From positions 81,167,292 to 81,231,291 of the forward strand of contig OZ010796.1 in the NCBI GenBank assembly GCA_963932465.1: DNA of 64,000 nucleotides, read 5' to 3'. The notes below the pieces were generated by a model, which worked only from the letters and a program-made list of their open reading frames with translations, made no database searches and was not told where the DNA came from. A program made the position numbers and the translations under genes. Below, one piece after another: positions 23,101 through 31,412 of this stretch. The stretch's first letter is position 1; each line of letters begins with the position of its first letter. Source of the DNA: Maratus speciosus. Taxonomy: Eukaryota > Arthropoda > Arachnida > Araneae > Salticidae.

Positions 23101-24542
23101 ATGTCAGCGCAATCCTTAGTTAAAATATTGACATTGCTAGCATTATCCAAAATGACTCTAAACCTTCGTTTATTTCCGAAATTATCTTCTATAAAAACAA
23201 AGCATGTACTCAATAAAATTGATTTTCTTTCTTTACTTATATTATTCAAGGTCTTTAAAGATTCGTCATTATTTACGGAAATGTTTTTCATTTCTCTATT
23301 TACCGCACCTGCAAGAGGGGAGGAAATTTGGGGGGAAGCCAATTCATTTTTGGATTTATTTTCTTTTTCTCGATGAAGCCATGAGCTGTGTCGCAATCCA
23401 CAGGTATTACAGTTATATTTTGAAATGCAAGAATTTACGCAATGAGAATTATTCAAACAATTAATACACAGTTTATTTTTCTTCACAAAATCGTATCGTT
23501 CAGAAACATTCATTTTTTGAAACTGAGAACATTTGTTCAAATTATGAAAAGCCAATTTACACAGAATGCAAGTTTTTCCATTCGATTTATCATTCGAATT
23601 TAGCATGAAATTTTTTTGTTTGTTCGAAAGAGGAATGTTTTTGTTTAAGGGTTTTGAAGCAGAGTATCTATTTACGCTTTCTAACGTAGAACTGCGGTTT
23701 TCCAAAAATGACATTAATTCATTAAATTGCGGGTATTCTGATTTTTTTATCGAATATTCAAATAATTTTCGAGATTCCTTATCTACCTTTTGCAATATAA
23801 TATTGATAAGGATAGCATCAGACAGATTGTTTTGTTCATATTGTAATACTTTTAAGGCCCTCAAATTTTTATTTACACAATCAATAAAGGATCTCAATTC
23901 TTTAGAAGACTCGTAATGTATTTTTTCATAATTAATTATAGCTGATAAATGAGTGTCAATGAGCAAACGTTGATTTTCGAATCTTTCAGTAAGTGCTGTA
24001 AACAATGACTCTAAGGAATCGTCTGGGCTCTCTAGTTGTTTTGCTTCATTTTTTAGCGATGCTCGCAAATAAAACAGCTTCTGAGCGTCATTTAACTGAG
24101 CATTATTGATAATTAAATTTGTAAATTGTACTTTAAAGATTGACCACTCTTCATATTTACCATTGAATGTTGGTAGTGGGATTTCAGGTAACTTAACTTT
24201 AATATTATTCAAACTCATAGATTCAATACTATCAGCATGCACGTTTATTTCAGAAACTTTAAGATTTTTAAGAAATAGGTTGAGACTTACCTCAAGTTTC
24301 TCGAGACGATCTTCGAGTTCATCTAACTCGTTTTCGATTTCTGGTAAGTCCTTAATCTCAGGGATATCATAATATTTATCCCGTATTTCCGATACCTTTG
24401 CTTGAAGCTCGGGTAATTTTCGAATCTTTATTTCGAGCTCGGTACTCGAGTAATTAATTTCGTCTGTATTATCTTTTACGAAATTTTCTAATTTCGTTAT
24501 AGCACCTTTTAGAGCACCTTTTGTTCTATTTAATTTTTCCAT
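20166..24542 (-). CDS. pol: BEL/Pao gag-pol polyprotein, truncated in integrase
   Basis: One open frame of 1458 codons from an ATG at 24542-24540, just inside the primer-binding site. The open frame extends 26 codons further into the LTR, but those are unlikely to be translated. Order (numbering from this ATG): coiled-coil-rich gag (about 1-120, then the DUF1759-like region); cysteine clusters CxxC...C (about 330-390); retropepsin-like region with DNAS at about 466-469, where DSGS is more usual; reverse transcriptase with YVDD at 875-878; RNase H-like peptidase-A17 region with FSDAS; and integrase zinc-binding HHCC segment. In HHCC the first cysteine is replaced by tyrosine (about 1416). The protein stops about 25 residues after the region leading to the first catalytic aspartate, so the DDE core is absent. 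Reverse transcription is plausible; integration is not. Confidence 0.9.
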   Translation of the reverse strand: MEKLNRTKGALKGAITKLENFVKDNTDEINYSSTELEIKIRKLPELQAKVSEIRDKYYDIPEIKDLPEIENELDELEDRLEKLEVSLNLFLKNLKVSEINVHADSIESMSLNNIKVKLPEIPLPTFNGKYEEWSIFKVQFTNLIINNAQLNDAQKLFYLRASLKNEAKQLESPDDSLESLFTALTERFENQRLLIDTHLSAIINYEKIHYESSKELRSFIDCVNKNLRALKVLQYEQNNLSDAILINIILQKVDKESRKLFEYSIKKSEYPQFNELMSFLENRSSTLESVNRYSASKPLNKNIPLSNKQKNFMLNSNDKSNGKTCILCKLAFHNLNKCSQFQKMNVSERYDFVKKNKLCINCLNNSHCVNSCISKYNCNTCGLRHSSWLHREKENKSKNELASPQISSPLAGAVNREMKNISVNNDESLKTLNNISKERKSILLSTCFVFIEDNFGNKRRFRVILDNASNVNILTKDCADMLKFKKRIINVSVTGLNGYTYNVKHKISSVITNEDGSFRENIDFLIVPKITDVIPSKQLNVSDINLPNIVELADPTFFKPGKIHALVGAELFYRILKHNSIKINDKLFLQDTVFGWIPTGALEENTQTNNITMCNFVRDFDEINDNLKQFWELESIGIKHDDPKISETDQAQQIFDKTVKFVGDRYEVQLPWKKDWKDLNDNFNVVKQRLEGLKRKFYRNPELFRQYSEIITEYLKQGIIEQVQENEPVLDRAVYYLPHHAVCKEDKLTTKVRIVFDASSHDNNDLSLNDCLWPGTNLNPLLFDILIHFRLYEIAFSSDIEKAFLQISLAEKDRDSVRFLWYDDGLKSFKVFRFKRVIFGVNASPFLLSATIREHIKRFMNLHPRTVHLLDKNIYVDDFISGEDTLQEALDVSLNANKIMSEAGMILRKWITNDEALLKCWQKESLNIQTEHAAISLGSNLSKVLGMSWKTEEDCLTFEVKSLIEFLSSQKSSKRLLLQAVGKIFDPLGMLTPFTIRIKCLFQELWLKKTAWDEQLPTNVHEKWLKWLEELPNLAELKIPRKILGCLNQVIAVEIHAFSDASKIAYGSAIYLRIKRESGVEVNLVTSKSRVAPIKEITLPRLELLGALLSARLTNKVKPILDQKITSKVYYWTDSKITLFWIKGSSKRWKQFVANRVIEINALSDSNSWYHCSSKDNPADLLTRGASVNSLVENPMWFRGPKFLAADDLVTEQETISVPETDYFPETKSKYKNNCNDFNSNISLSLFRNPEEVNFFLNISGKYYSILRILAYVYRFFHNCKCKLADRHRGSLTTPEIKNSEVSLIRLVQNAEFQEEIKGLKWESRVPPSSKIKCLSPFLDQDNILRVGGRLENSDLNFDKKHQIILPKGHKLTKLIFENFHRKYFHIGPQTLIHYVRMRFWPVSGKNLARKVVHDYVVCFRNNPVTAKQIMGDLPAERLTPNFSFNYTGADFPAFLRD

Positions 24543-24561
24543 AGCAGCTATTTCGCTGCGA

Positions 24562-24574
24562 AATCGACGGACCA
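24562..24574 (-). promoter_or_regulatory. BEL primer-binding site (candidate)
   Basis: On the minus strand, TGGTCCGTCGATT begins 6 bases after the 5' LTR end. TGG complements the CCA of a tRNA 3' end. I cannot assign the primer tRNA. Confidence 0.55.
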
Positions 24575-24580
24575 CAACAA

Positions 24581-25044
24581 TGTATGTGAATACTGTGTGT
24601 AACTTTAAGATTGAAGACAAATAGTTTTCTTTTTCACATTTTTATATCACACAGCACACAAATGTTACAAACAATCACAAACACTGAAAAACATGTAGAA
24701 TGATGAGGTGACCTTGGGGTAATAACCCGCTGTTAGAACAAGTGGCGTTCATAAAACATCTTTTGGGGAATACTCCCGCTATAAGCAACAGAATAATTGG
24801 GGATAAGACCCGCTATAGCATAATGTGCCACAATGGCAGCTCAAGAACAACATACTATACTTGGGGATAAGACCCGCTCGAATACACAATGTGCCGCAAT
24901 GGCAGCTAAAGAACAACTATATACTTGGGGATAAGACCCGCTCGAATACACAACGTGCCGCAATGGCAGCTAAGCAACAACTGAACTGGGTCACATGACC
25001 GCAAAGCTACGGAGCTCGTTCGGCATGCGCACAAGGTCCGAACA
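24581..25044 (-). repeat. BEL 5' LTR
   Basis: 464 bp, same length as the 3' LTR and with no difference I could find by reading. Its three 64-bp units start at 24799, 24863 and 24927. Should carry the promoter. Confidence 0.92.
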
Positions 25045-25185
25045 GATCCCATTACGTTAATGTTTGAGCCAGAGAGAAAATGTATGAGAACCGGTAAGCA
25101 CCAAGATTTAGAGACAGCTTTGCTTATTTGATTCAAACATGCTAGATCTCAGAATGCTGAAAAAGACACATCAAAAAAAGATATC
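25045..25185 (+). pseudogene. Tigger transposase N-terminal fragment, 3' part
   Basis: Continues the frame interrupted at 19308. Reads ERKCMRTGKHQDLETALLI then a stop, then FKHARSQNAE. This matches the second CENP-B-type DNA-binding module of Tigger transposases (RTGKxxDLExALLxWF). The stop sits where tryptophan is conserved (TGG to TGA), so the gene was dead, probably before or independently of the BEL insertion. The catalytic DDE part is absent. Confidence 0.75.
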
Positions 25186-25993
25186 TGAATTTTTCCCCCC
25201 CAAAAAAACAATATATTTTTTTTTACTTGCTTTCTATCCTAATGGATGCAACCAACTACACTGAGGAAAATGACGCTTTCAAATCTGAGTAAATCTATGT
25301 TTTCATTTTGTTATGAAACATTTTGTTTCAAATATGACGACCCAATGCTTTGAATTCTGAAATACCAGAAATGCTCAGTTTCAAACAAAATTACTTTTCA
25401 TTCGTTAAAAGTAGTAAATTTTACCAGGATAGTTGAATTTATTCATATTATATCATTTGTTATGATTTCGAACGAAACTCTCCTTTCAGCGATAATTTAT
25501 AACATGAAATGTGGCGAACTACATTTTTATCGTATTCGCGGAAGAACACTTAAAAGCCGTCGTAATATAAACGTGAAAGCGTAAATTTTATTCTTCAACC
25601 TTCGAAATCGAAGAATGGATGAATTCGTAAAGGAAAGACTTCGCAAGTGAGATTTGACAACCATCAACAATATATAAATACAAACATCATGAATAATCGT
25701 GAATAAAGTGTTATGTGCTCATATTTGAGTATGTCGATGTTTTCAAAAATGAGTATATACAAGTTTTAAGCTTGAATAATTTTGTTTCGGAGCCATTTTG
25801 ACTATGCAACATACCCAGTTTTAAAAATGTCGTTTTTAGAGTGTAATAGTTTAACAGGAAATCGAAATAAAATTTGACGACGTCGAAAATATATGTGAGT
25901 TTTGTTTTTTTTTACGAATCTCTTAACGAGAAATACTTTTAACACGAAAAATTTTTTCGGTCCCTTCAATTTCGTGTTAAACGTATTTCACTG
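25186..25993. other. Non-coding right part of the Tigger element
   Basis: No transposase similarity seen; ends in TTAACACGAA-rich terminal sequence. Confidence 0.5.
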
Positions 25994-26163
25994 TATTTTG
26001 TTTCATTTATATATGCAAGATGTCATTGTTATATATGTCACTGAGTAATTTACAACATAAAAAACAAAGACTTTCTTTGTGCTTTTTCTTGCAATTTTCA
26101 CCTTAGTCCCTATACAGTCTGGTACCGGGGAAGCTTTTTAATCTTCCTTACTCTTATCCTAAA
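25994..26163 (+). repeat. ~345-bp repeat, copy 2, first half
   Basis: Matches 18522 onward and continues at 31463-31635 (including the GCTATC-TTCG-GATAGC hairpin). Interrupted by the 26164-31462 element. Confidence 0.75.
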
Positions 26164-27725
26164 GGGTCTAACCGGATAAGCATAGCGAAATGGCCCCCCA
26201 CGGCCGATGTTTTAAATAACATGTGTTGTAATAAGGCTCACCATGAGAATACAATATAGAGTGTTTTTAGCCCCTGACCTTGAACTGCCCTTGAGATAAT
26301 CGGGGAAATATGCGACGGCGCTACTATTTTTCAAATACGTTTTTCTCAAAAAGTACTAAAGTTAAAAAAAATGAAACCAACGCCAATTATTGGAGAATAT
26401 ATTAGCTCACATCATATATTTTTTTCATATTTTTACACAAATTTTAGCATAGAAAAATAAACAAAAATATTTTTTGAAAAAATTATTAATGTAGTAATTT
26501 TATACTTACACTTACCAAAAAATTACAGAATAATGCACAACGTATGTACTTCTATGAAAAAAAAAATTCGTTAAAATCGAAGATGCGCTTTTTGAGTTAT
26601 AAGAAAAATAATGCTAGCAACTTTCTAAAATATTCGTAACGTTTCCTGTTTGCATTTGCAGAAATACGCTACTATCAATGCATTGGTCGATTCGTGACAT
26701 TTCCACTCGAGCAGGATGCGCATTGTGCCAAAATAAAAGAATGTTTCCATACATACCACTTCCCTATAGTTTTGTTTCGTGTTTGTAAATATTCTGTTAT
26801 TTTGGCGTACCGTGCATCCATCTCGCATAATAATATCAAGAAATGACAAACAAAATGGTAACATTTGTCTACCATGATTTTCACGTAGAAGAAGGCTATG
26901 GGGCTGTACAGTGTACATATATGACGTATAACTAGGGTTCGTAAATATCATGATATTTTCGAAAATATCAAAAATATCCGATATTTTGATATATATCCGA
27001 TATTTTCGATATATATCCGATATTTTCAAAATAGTCAACTTACTGCTGATAATAAATATTTTCAAGCATAATATAAATTAGAAGCTGAAAAATATTGCAC
27101 TCAACATGAAAACTTAATCAAACAATGTTCTAAAAATGCATTTCTCTTCCCCCCCCCCCTTTTTTCCCAACTAAGAACAAAATTGAAGATAAACTAATTG
27201 AAAACAGATGCAATTTGCTTTATACACTTATATAAACTTAGGATTTGTATCAAGTTTAAAGAAAGTTTTATATTTCATAAAGCAAAATATTAAATACAAA
27301 ATAGTTTTTTCTTTAAATTGAAGAATTTTAACATAAATGTAAGCAGTCTTATTTTTTATTCCCTAAACTGTTGTACAGTTTAGACTCAACTAAACCAAAA
27401 TCAGAAGATTCTTTTCTAAAGAAGCTGTAATATAAATAATTATCTAAATTACAGTTTATCTTCAAACGGCTGTTCTGAATTAATTGTCTGACATAATTAT
27501 TAGTTCTACTCTATATTTAAAAATTAAAATTTCAAACATGAAGCTTGGAAAAGATATTTTTCTTCTTCGCCTAAAAAAGTCACTGCCAGAGATAAACGTT
27601 GTTTATCTAGACTCTAGAGAATGACACAGTCAATAACAGTTGAAAATTTCATTTGCACTTGTTTTGACTGAAGAAAATATCAAAATTATCTTGCACAGTG
27701 ATATTTTTAAAATAAATATCAAATA

Positions 27726-29347
27726 GGGGAGACTAGGGACGGTTGACCATACGGGAGGCTTGACCCACCCATCAATTTTCATATTTAAAAGAATTTCAGA
27801 GTTTTATCAATAGGTGTCAACCAAAGCTAATGGAATGTTCAAACAATAGTCTTCGTTTCATAGAGATAATCGAAATAGGTGTGGAAAAATCAATTGTAAG
27901 GAGTTTCAACCTAAAAGTTGTGTTTTTTAGAAATATTTTGTAAGCTTTTTTCAAATAAATTATATCATATAAATTTAAGTAAGTATGTTTAAAGTAATGC
28001 AGAAATATCGAGCTTTCATTCCAGGCATAAACACAGTACAGTAAGTTAGGCTTAACATAACAATGTGGTATTCTTTAGAAAAGGTCTATGTAGGGAGGCT
28101 TGACCCAGTCAATGTGAGGGAGAGTTGACCAGACGCTCAAGGCTTCCTTAATTAAGTCGTTTTGGAAAGTTTTTTATTATACACTGCGCATAATGAAAAA
28201 TGAATGGTATATACATAAAATAATGTAAATTTATTCTGTAAAGCTTCAGTAAAATGGTGTGATGGAAAAGAAAATGTTTAATACTGACTATAGAAAAATG
28301 TGAAAAATTGCTAGAAAATGGGAAAGTTGATAGGAACATTTTTCCATTTAAATATTGCTTACAATAGGTAAATAGAAACAGTGGGAAAGACTAGAAAGGA
28401 TGAAAGCAGCAGTCTTAAAGCTTTCAGAGGCAGTTGTATGTTTATAAAACCACTTTATTTTAATTCCGAAACATCACAATGGCACCTGAATTTTGCTAAA
28501 ATCTTTTCCATTTAATATGTACGTGAAATATAACATTTTTCTTATTTCCAAATAAATTTGTTCGTAAATTCCGGTGCTAGCCATTTATTTCAACATTTTA
28601 GTACTGAAAGTACTTTGCTCCTTAAAGGTTTAAATAATGTTAATGACAAGTTAAGTGCTCGTGCGGTTGCAAAAGAACATAGCATCGATCGATAAACTTT
28701 AGGAAGGTATGTAGAAAAATTTCACCAGGGTAAATACAGTGAGATGAAGCCAAACTATGTGACAGCTAGAGTTGACAGATCGAGTGTAAAAAAAAAGGGA
28801 AACAAGGAGATAAAAAAAGCGGGACAGTGGCTCCTAAATCCGGACATAATAACATGAAACACTATGAAAACGGAATCTGTCTCTAACAGAATACTGCCTT
28901 AAATATTAAAATTTCATTTTCCCTGTTGTACAATTATGCCTGCTCAGACAAAATACTGTTTAAAACAAAATTTTTCTCCTCTGACTTGCGATTGCGTCTT
29001 AACAGGTTTACTTAAGCGTCATATTTAAAAAAAATTATAATAACTAATGTATGTAGAATAAAGTTATTTTGCTTTTTTAAAACTGATTTTATTTCGCTTC
29101 ACAAATAGTGCAATATGAAACAAAGTGGGTCAACCCTCCCATATGTGGGGAGCCTTGACCCATTATTTTTCATAATTAAAATCAATCATTTTTCAAATGC
29201 CTTATATGTTACACTTATGTAGCAATGTTATTTTAATGACTGATTGTATAACGAATAAAATGATATATAAAACTTTATTCTACGTCCAATATTTAAAAAA
29301 TAAAAAATCATTTTGTAAAAAGTGGGTCAACCCTCCCTAGTCTCCCC
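27726..29347 (+). mobile_element. Pogo-like element with GGGGAGACTAGGG ends
   Basis: Flanked by TA (27724-27725 and 29348-29349). Ends GGGGAGACTAGGGACGGTTG and (reverse complement) GGGGAGACTAGGGAGGGTTG. The motif GGGAGGCTTGACCC recurs inside (27753-27768, 28092-28107, 29120-29165). A plus-strand remnant near 28650-28790 supports the pogo assignment. Too decayed to be autonomous. Confidence 0.8.
28640..28790 (+). pseudogene. Pogo-type transposase HTH remnant
   Basis: A plus-strand frame reads LSARAVAKEHSIDR, a stop, then TLGRYVEKFHQGKYSEMKPN. This fits the pipsqueak-like helix-turn-helix of pogo-family transposases (A-x-x-A-A-K-x-F-x-I-x-R-x-T-L-x-R-Y-V). A stop interrupts the recognition helix and no catalytic domain follows. 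Confidence 0.6.
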
Positions 29348-30968
29348 TATACAAAACATCGAACATCTTGATATTTTGAAAATAAATATGAAGAATCTGA
29401 AAATATCAAAAATCTTGATATTTTAAAAATAAATATCGGATATATATCAAGATATATATCATGATATGTATCCATTGATATATATCAACGAACCCTGCGT
29501 ATAACTTTAGGGGGGAGTGTATGCGTGTGTGTGGGGGGGGGATCTGGCACTTGACATCGGAAGATACCTGTAGGGGAGGGGGGGGGTTGTGATTTGATAT
29601 TATCATTTTTGATCAAACTAAAATTTACTTTTTTGGTATATTTTTCTTTACATCTAAATATTAATTTTTTAAAGTCTGTTTTCTTCTTTTTATGGAAATA
29701 CAAAGTTATTATTAAAACCCTTGAATGATTAAAAAACATTTCATTCCAAAATAGGGAATAACCCAACGTTCGCCATTAATATTCTCCTGCTATATGCGTA
29801 TATAATTCGTTGTTAGAGAAACCAGATTCGAAATTATACTTCTTATTTTTGCTAGTAAAAAGTGGGGAAGAATGTTGTCCACCTGTTTTGTTTACAAGAA
29901 GTTCTGTTTAGCCCCGTACAAGGGCAAAGTGCAAGAAGACAATACTACTGTTCAATGCATTATGTAACAAAGAGCTATTATTAAAAACTTTTAAATAATA
30001 AGTATTTCTTTAAATTGTTATTTGATACAAAGTTATTTCTTATATAACAGAGATATTTTATTAATTTCTTCACTTTATTTAAATCAATAAAATATGCGAA
30101 TAAAAAATGTACAACTATACATGCATGTCATTGAAACGTATAAAAAGAAAAAAAAAGGGAAAAAAATGTAAAAATAAAAAGAATTTTTAGACACTGATAA
30201 CAATATTATTAGGGGGAGGGGGATTCGAGGAACGATAACTTCTGATATCGGAAAGTTGGTAGGGGGTCTGAAATTGCCAAAAAAGTTGATAACCTTATAT
30301 ATTTACAGACCTATTAAGCTTCGCCCACACAATCGACTAGATCATTGACTTGATATTATTACGCGAGAAGAATGCACTGTATGACAAAATAACAGAATAT
30401 TTACAGACACGAAACAAACCTATAGGGAAGTGGTATGTATGAAAACATTTTCTTATTTTGGCGCACTGCGCATACCTCTCGAGTGAAAATGTCACGAATC
30501 GACCAATGCATTGATAGTAGCGTATTTCTGCAAATACAAACAGTGAAAGTTACGAATATTTTAGAATGTTCCTAGTATTATTTTTTTATATCTCAAAATG
30601 CGCATGTTCGATTTTAACGAAATTTTTTTTCTTAAAAATAGACACTTTGTGCATTATTCTGTAATTTTTTGGTTTGTGTAAGTATAAAATTACTACATTA
30701 ATAATTTTTTCAAAAAATATTTTTGTTTATTTTTCTATGTTAAAATTTGTGTAAAAATATGAAAAAAATATATGATGTGAGCTAATATATTCTCCAATAA
30801 TTGGCGTTGGTTTCATTTTTTTAACTTTAGTACTTTTTGAGAAAAACGTATTTGAAAAATAGTAGCGCCGTCGCATATTTCCCCGATTATCTCAAGGGCA
30901 GTTCAAGGTCAGGGGCTAAAAACACTCTATATTATATTCTCAAGGTGAGCCTCATTACCACACTCGTT

Positions 30969-31412
30969 ATGGACCCTATTCTTCCCTTGGGTTCGAGGCT
31001 ACAAAAATTCGTCTGCTTGGGAATAACATTCATAACCGCGCTATTGAAAAGCATTGTGCTTAGAAAATTTATGCTTATATTTTATTTTATTCGGAGCTTT
31101 AGACCTTTTCAGGGCAGGTATGGATTATACATGAGTTCTTTTCCCTGTTTTAAAGTAATGTTAAGCATATTTTTTATTTTATTTAAAAAATAAAAATTTT
31201 AAATTTTAGTTAATACGTATATATAGATTTTAATTAATATGTATATAAGTATCGATCGAAAATAATTCGTACAAAATGAATCTGCAGTATTTTACGCATG
31301 CATTTACCTGTACTTCTGCTGCATCAAATGACGCAATAAGGTAAACAAATGCGCTAGCCACTATTTTTACACCACGTGATTCCCACTGTGACGTCACGAG
31401 AATACTGTCCAT
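30969..31412. mobile_element. 440-bp insertion in the right arm
   Basis: Left ATGGACCCTATTCT and right (reverse complement) ATGGACAGTATTCTCG are inverted. The left arm of the host element lacks this piece and provides the empty site: removing it restores GTTATTTCAAACG, versus GTTATTTAAAACA in the left arm. The apparent duplication is only AT. Contains TGACGTCA and CACGTG near its right end. No coding region recognised. Confidence 0.65.

Larger units (their letters stand above)
19309..25044 (-). mobile_element. BEL/Pao LTR retrotransposon, very young, integrase-deleted
   Basis: A complete LTR-to-LTR unit on the minus strand, 5736 bp, flanked by the exact 5-bp duplication GATCC (19304-19308 and 25045-25049). 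The two 464-bp LTRs appear identical on reading, so insertion was very recent. The inner part is one long gag-pol frame (20166-24542), but the coding sequence stops at the start of the integrase catalytic core. The element therefore probably moved using integrase supplied by an intact relative. It sits inside a Tigger transposase fragment. Confidence 0.93.
18878..25993 (+). mobile_element. Tigger/pogo-type DNA transposon split by a BEL element
   Basis: Ends CAGTGAAATGCGTTTAACAC (left) and, as reverse complement, CAGTGAAATACGTTTAACAC (right), flanked by TA at 18876-18877 and 25994-25995. TTAACACGAA motifs recur near both ends. Without the BEL insertion the element is about 1.4 kb and keeps only the N-terminal CENP-B-like part of a transposase, so it is internally deleted and non-autonomous. 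Confidence 0.85.
26933..29497. mobile_element. hAT element with exact 8-bp duplication CGTATAAC
   Basis: Flanked by CGTATAAC (26925-26932 and 29498-29505). Ends TAGGGTTCG and, as reverse complement, CAGGGTTCG, followed by repeated GATATTTTCGATATATATCC-like motifs. About 940 bp without the nested element at 27726-29347. No coding capacity, so non-autonomous. Confidence 0.9.

Noticed and set aside
21556..24372. Plus-strand genes opposite the BEL polyprotein
   Set aside because: Shadows of the minus-strand gag-pol frame; the peptides lack domains.
26625..27065. 146-codon gene on the minus strand
   Set aside because: It spans the hAT boundary at 26933 and is an open frame by chance across element termini.
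29485..29766. Proline-rich gene on the minus strand
   Set aside because: Composition is explained by G runs and GTGTGT repeats; low complexity, with no start or domain.
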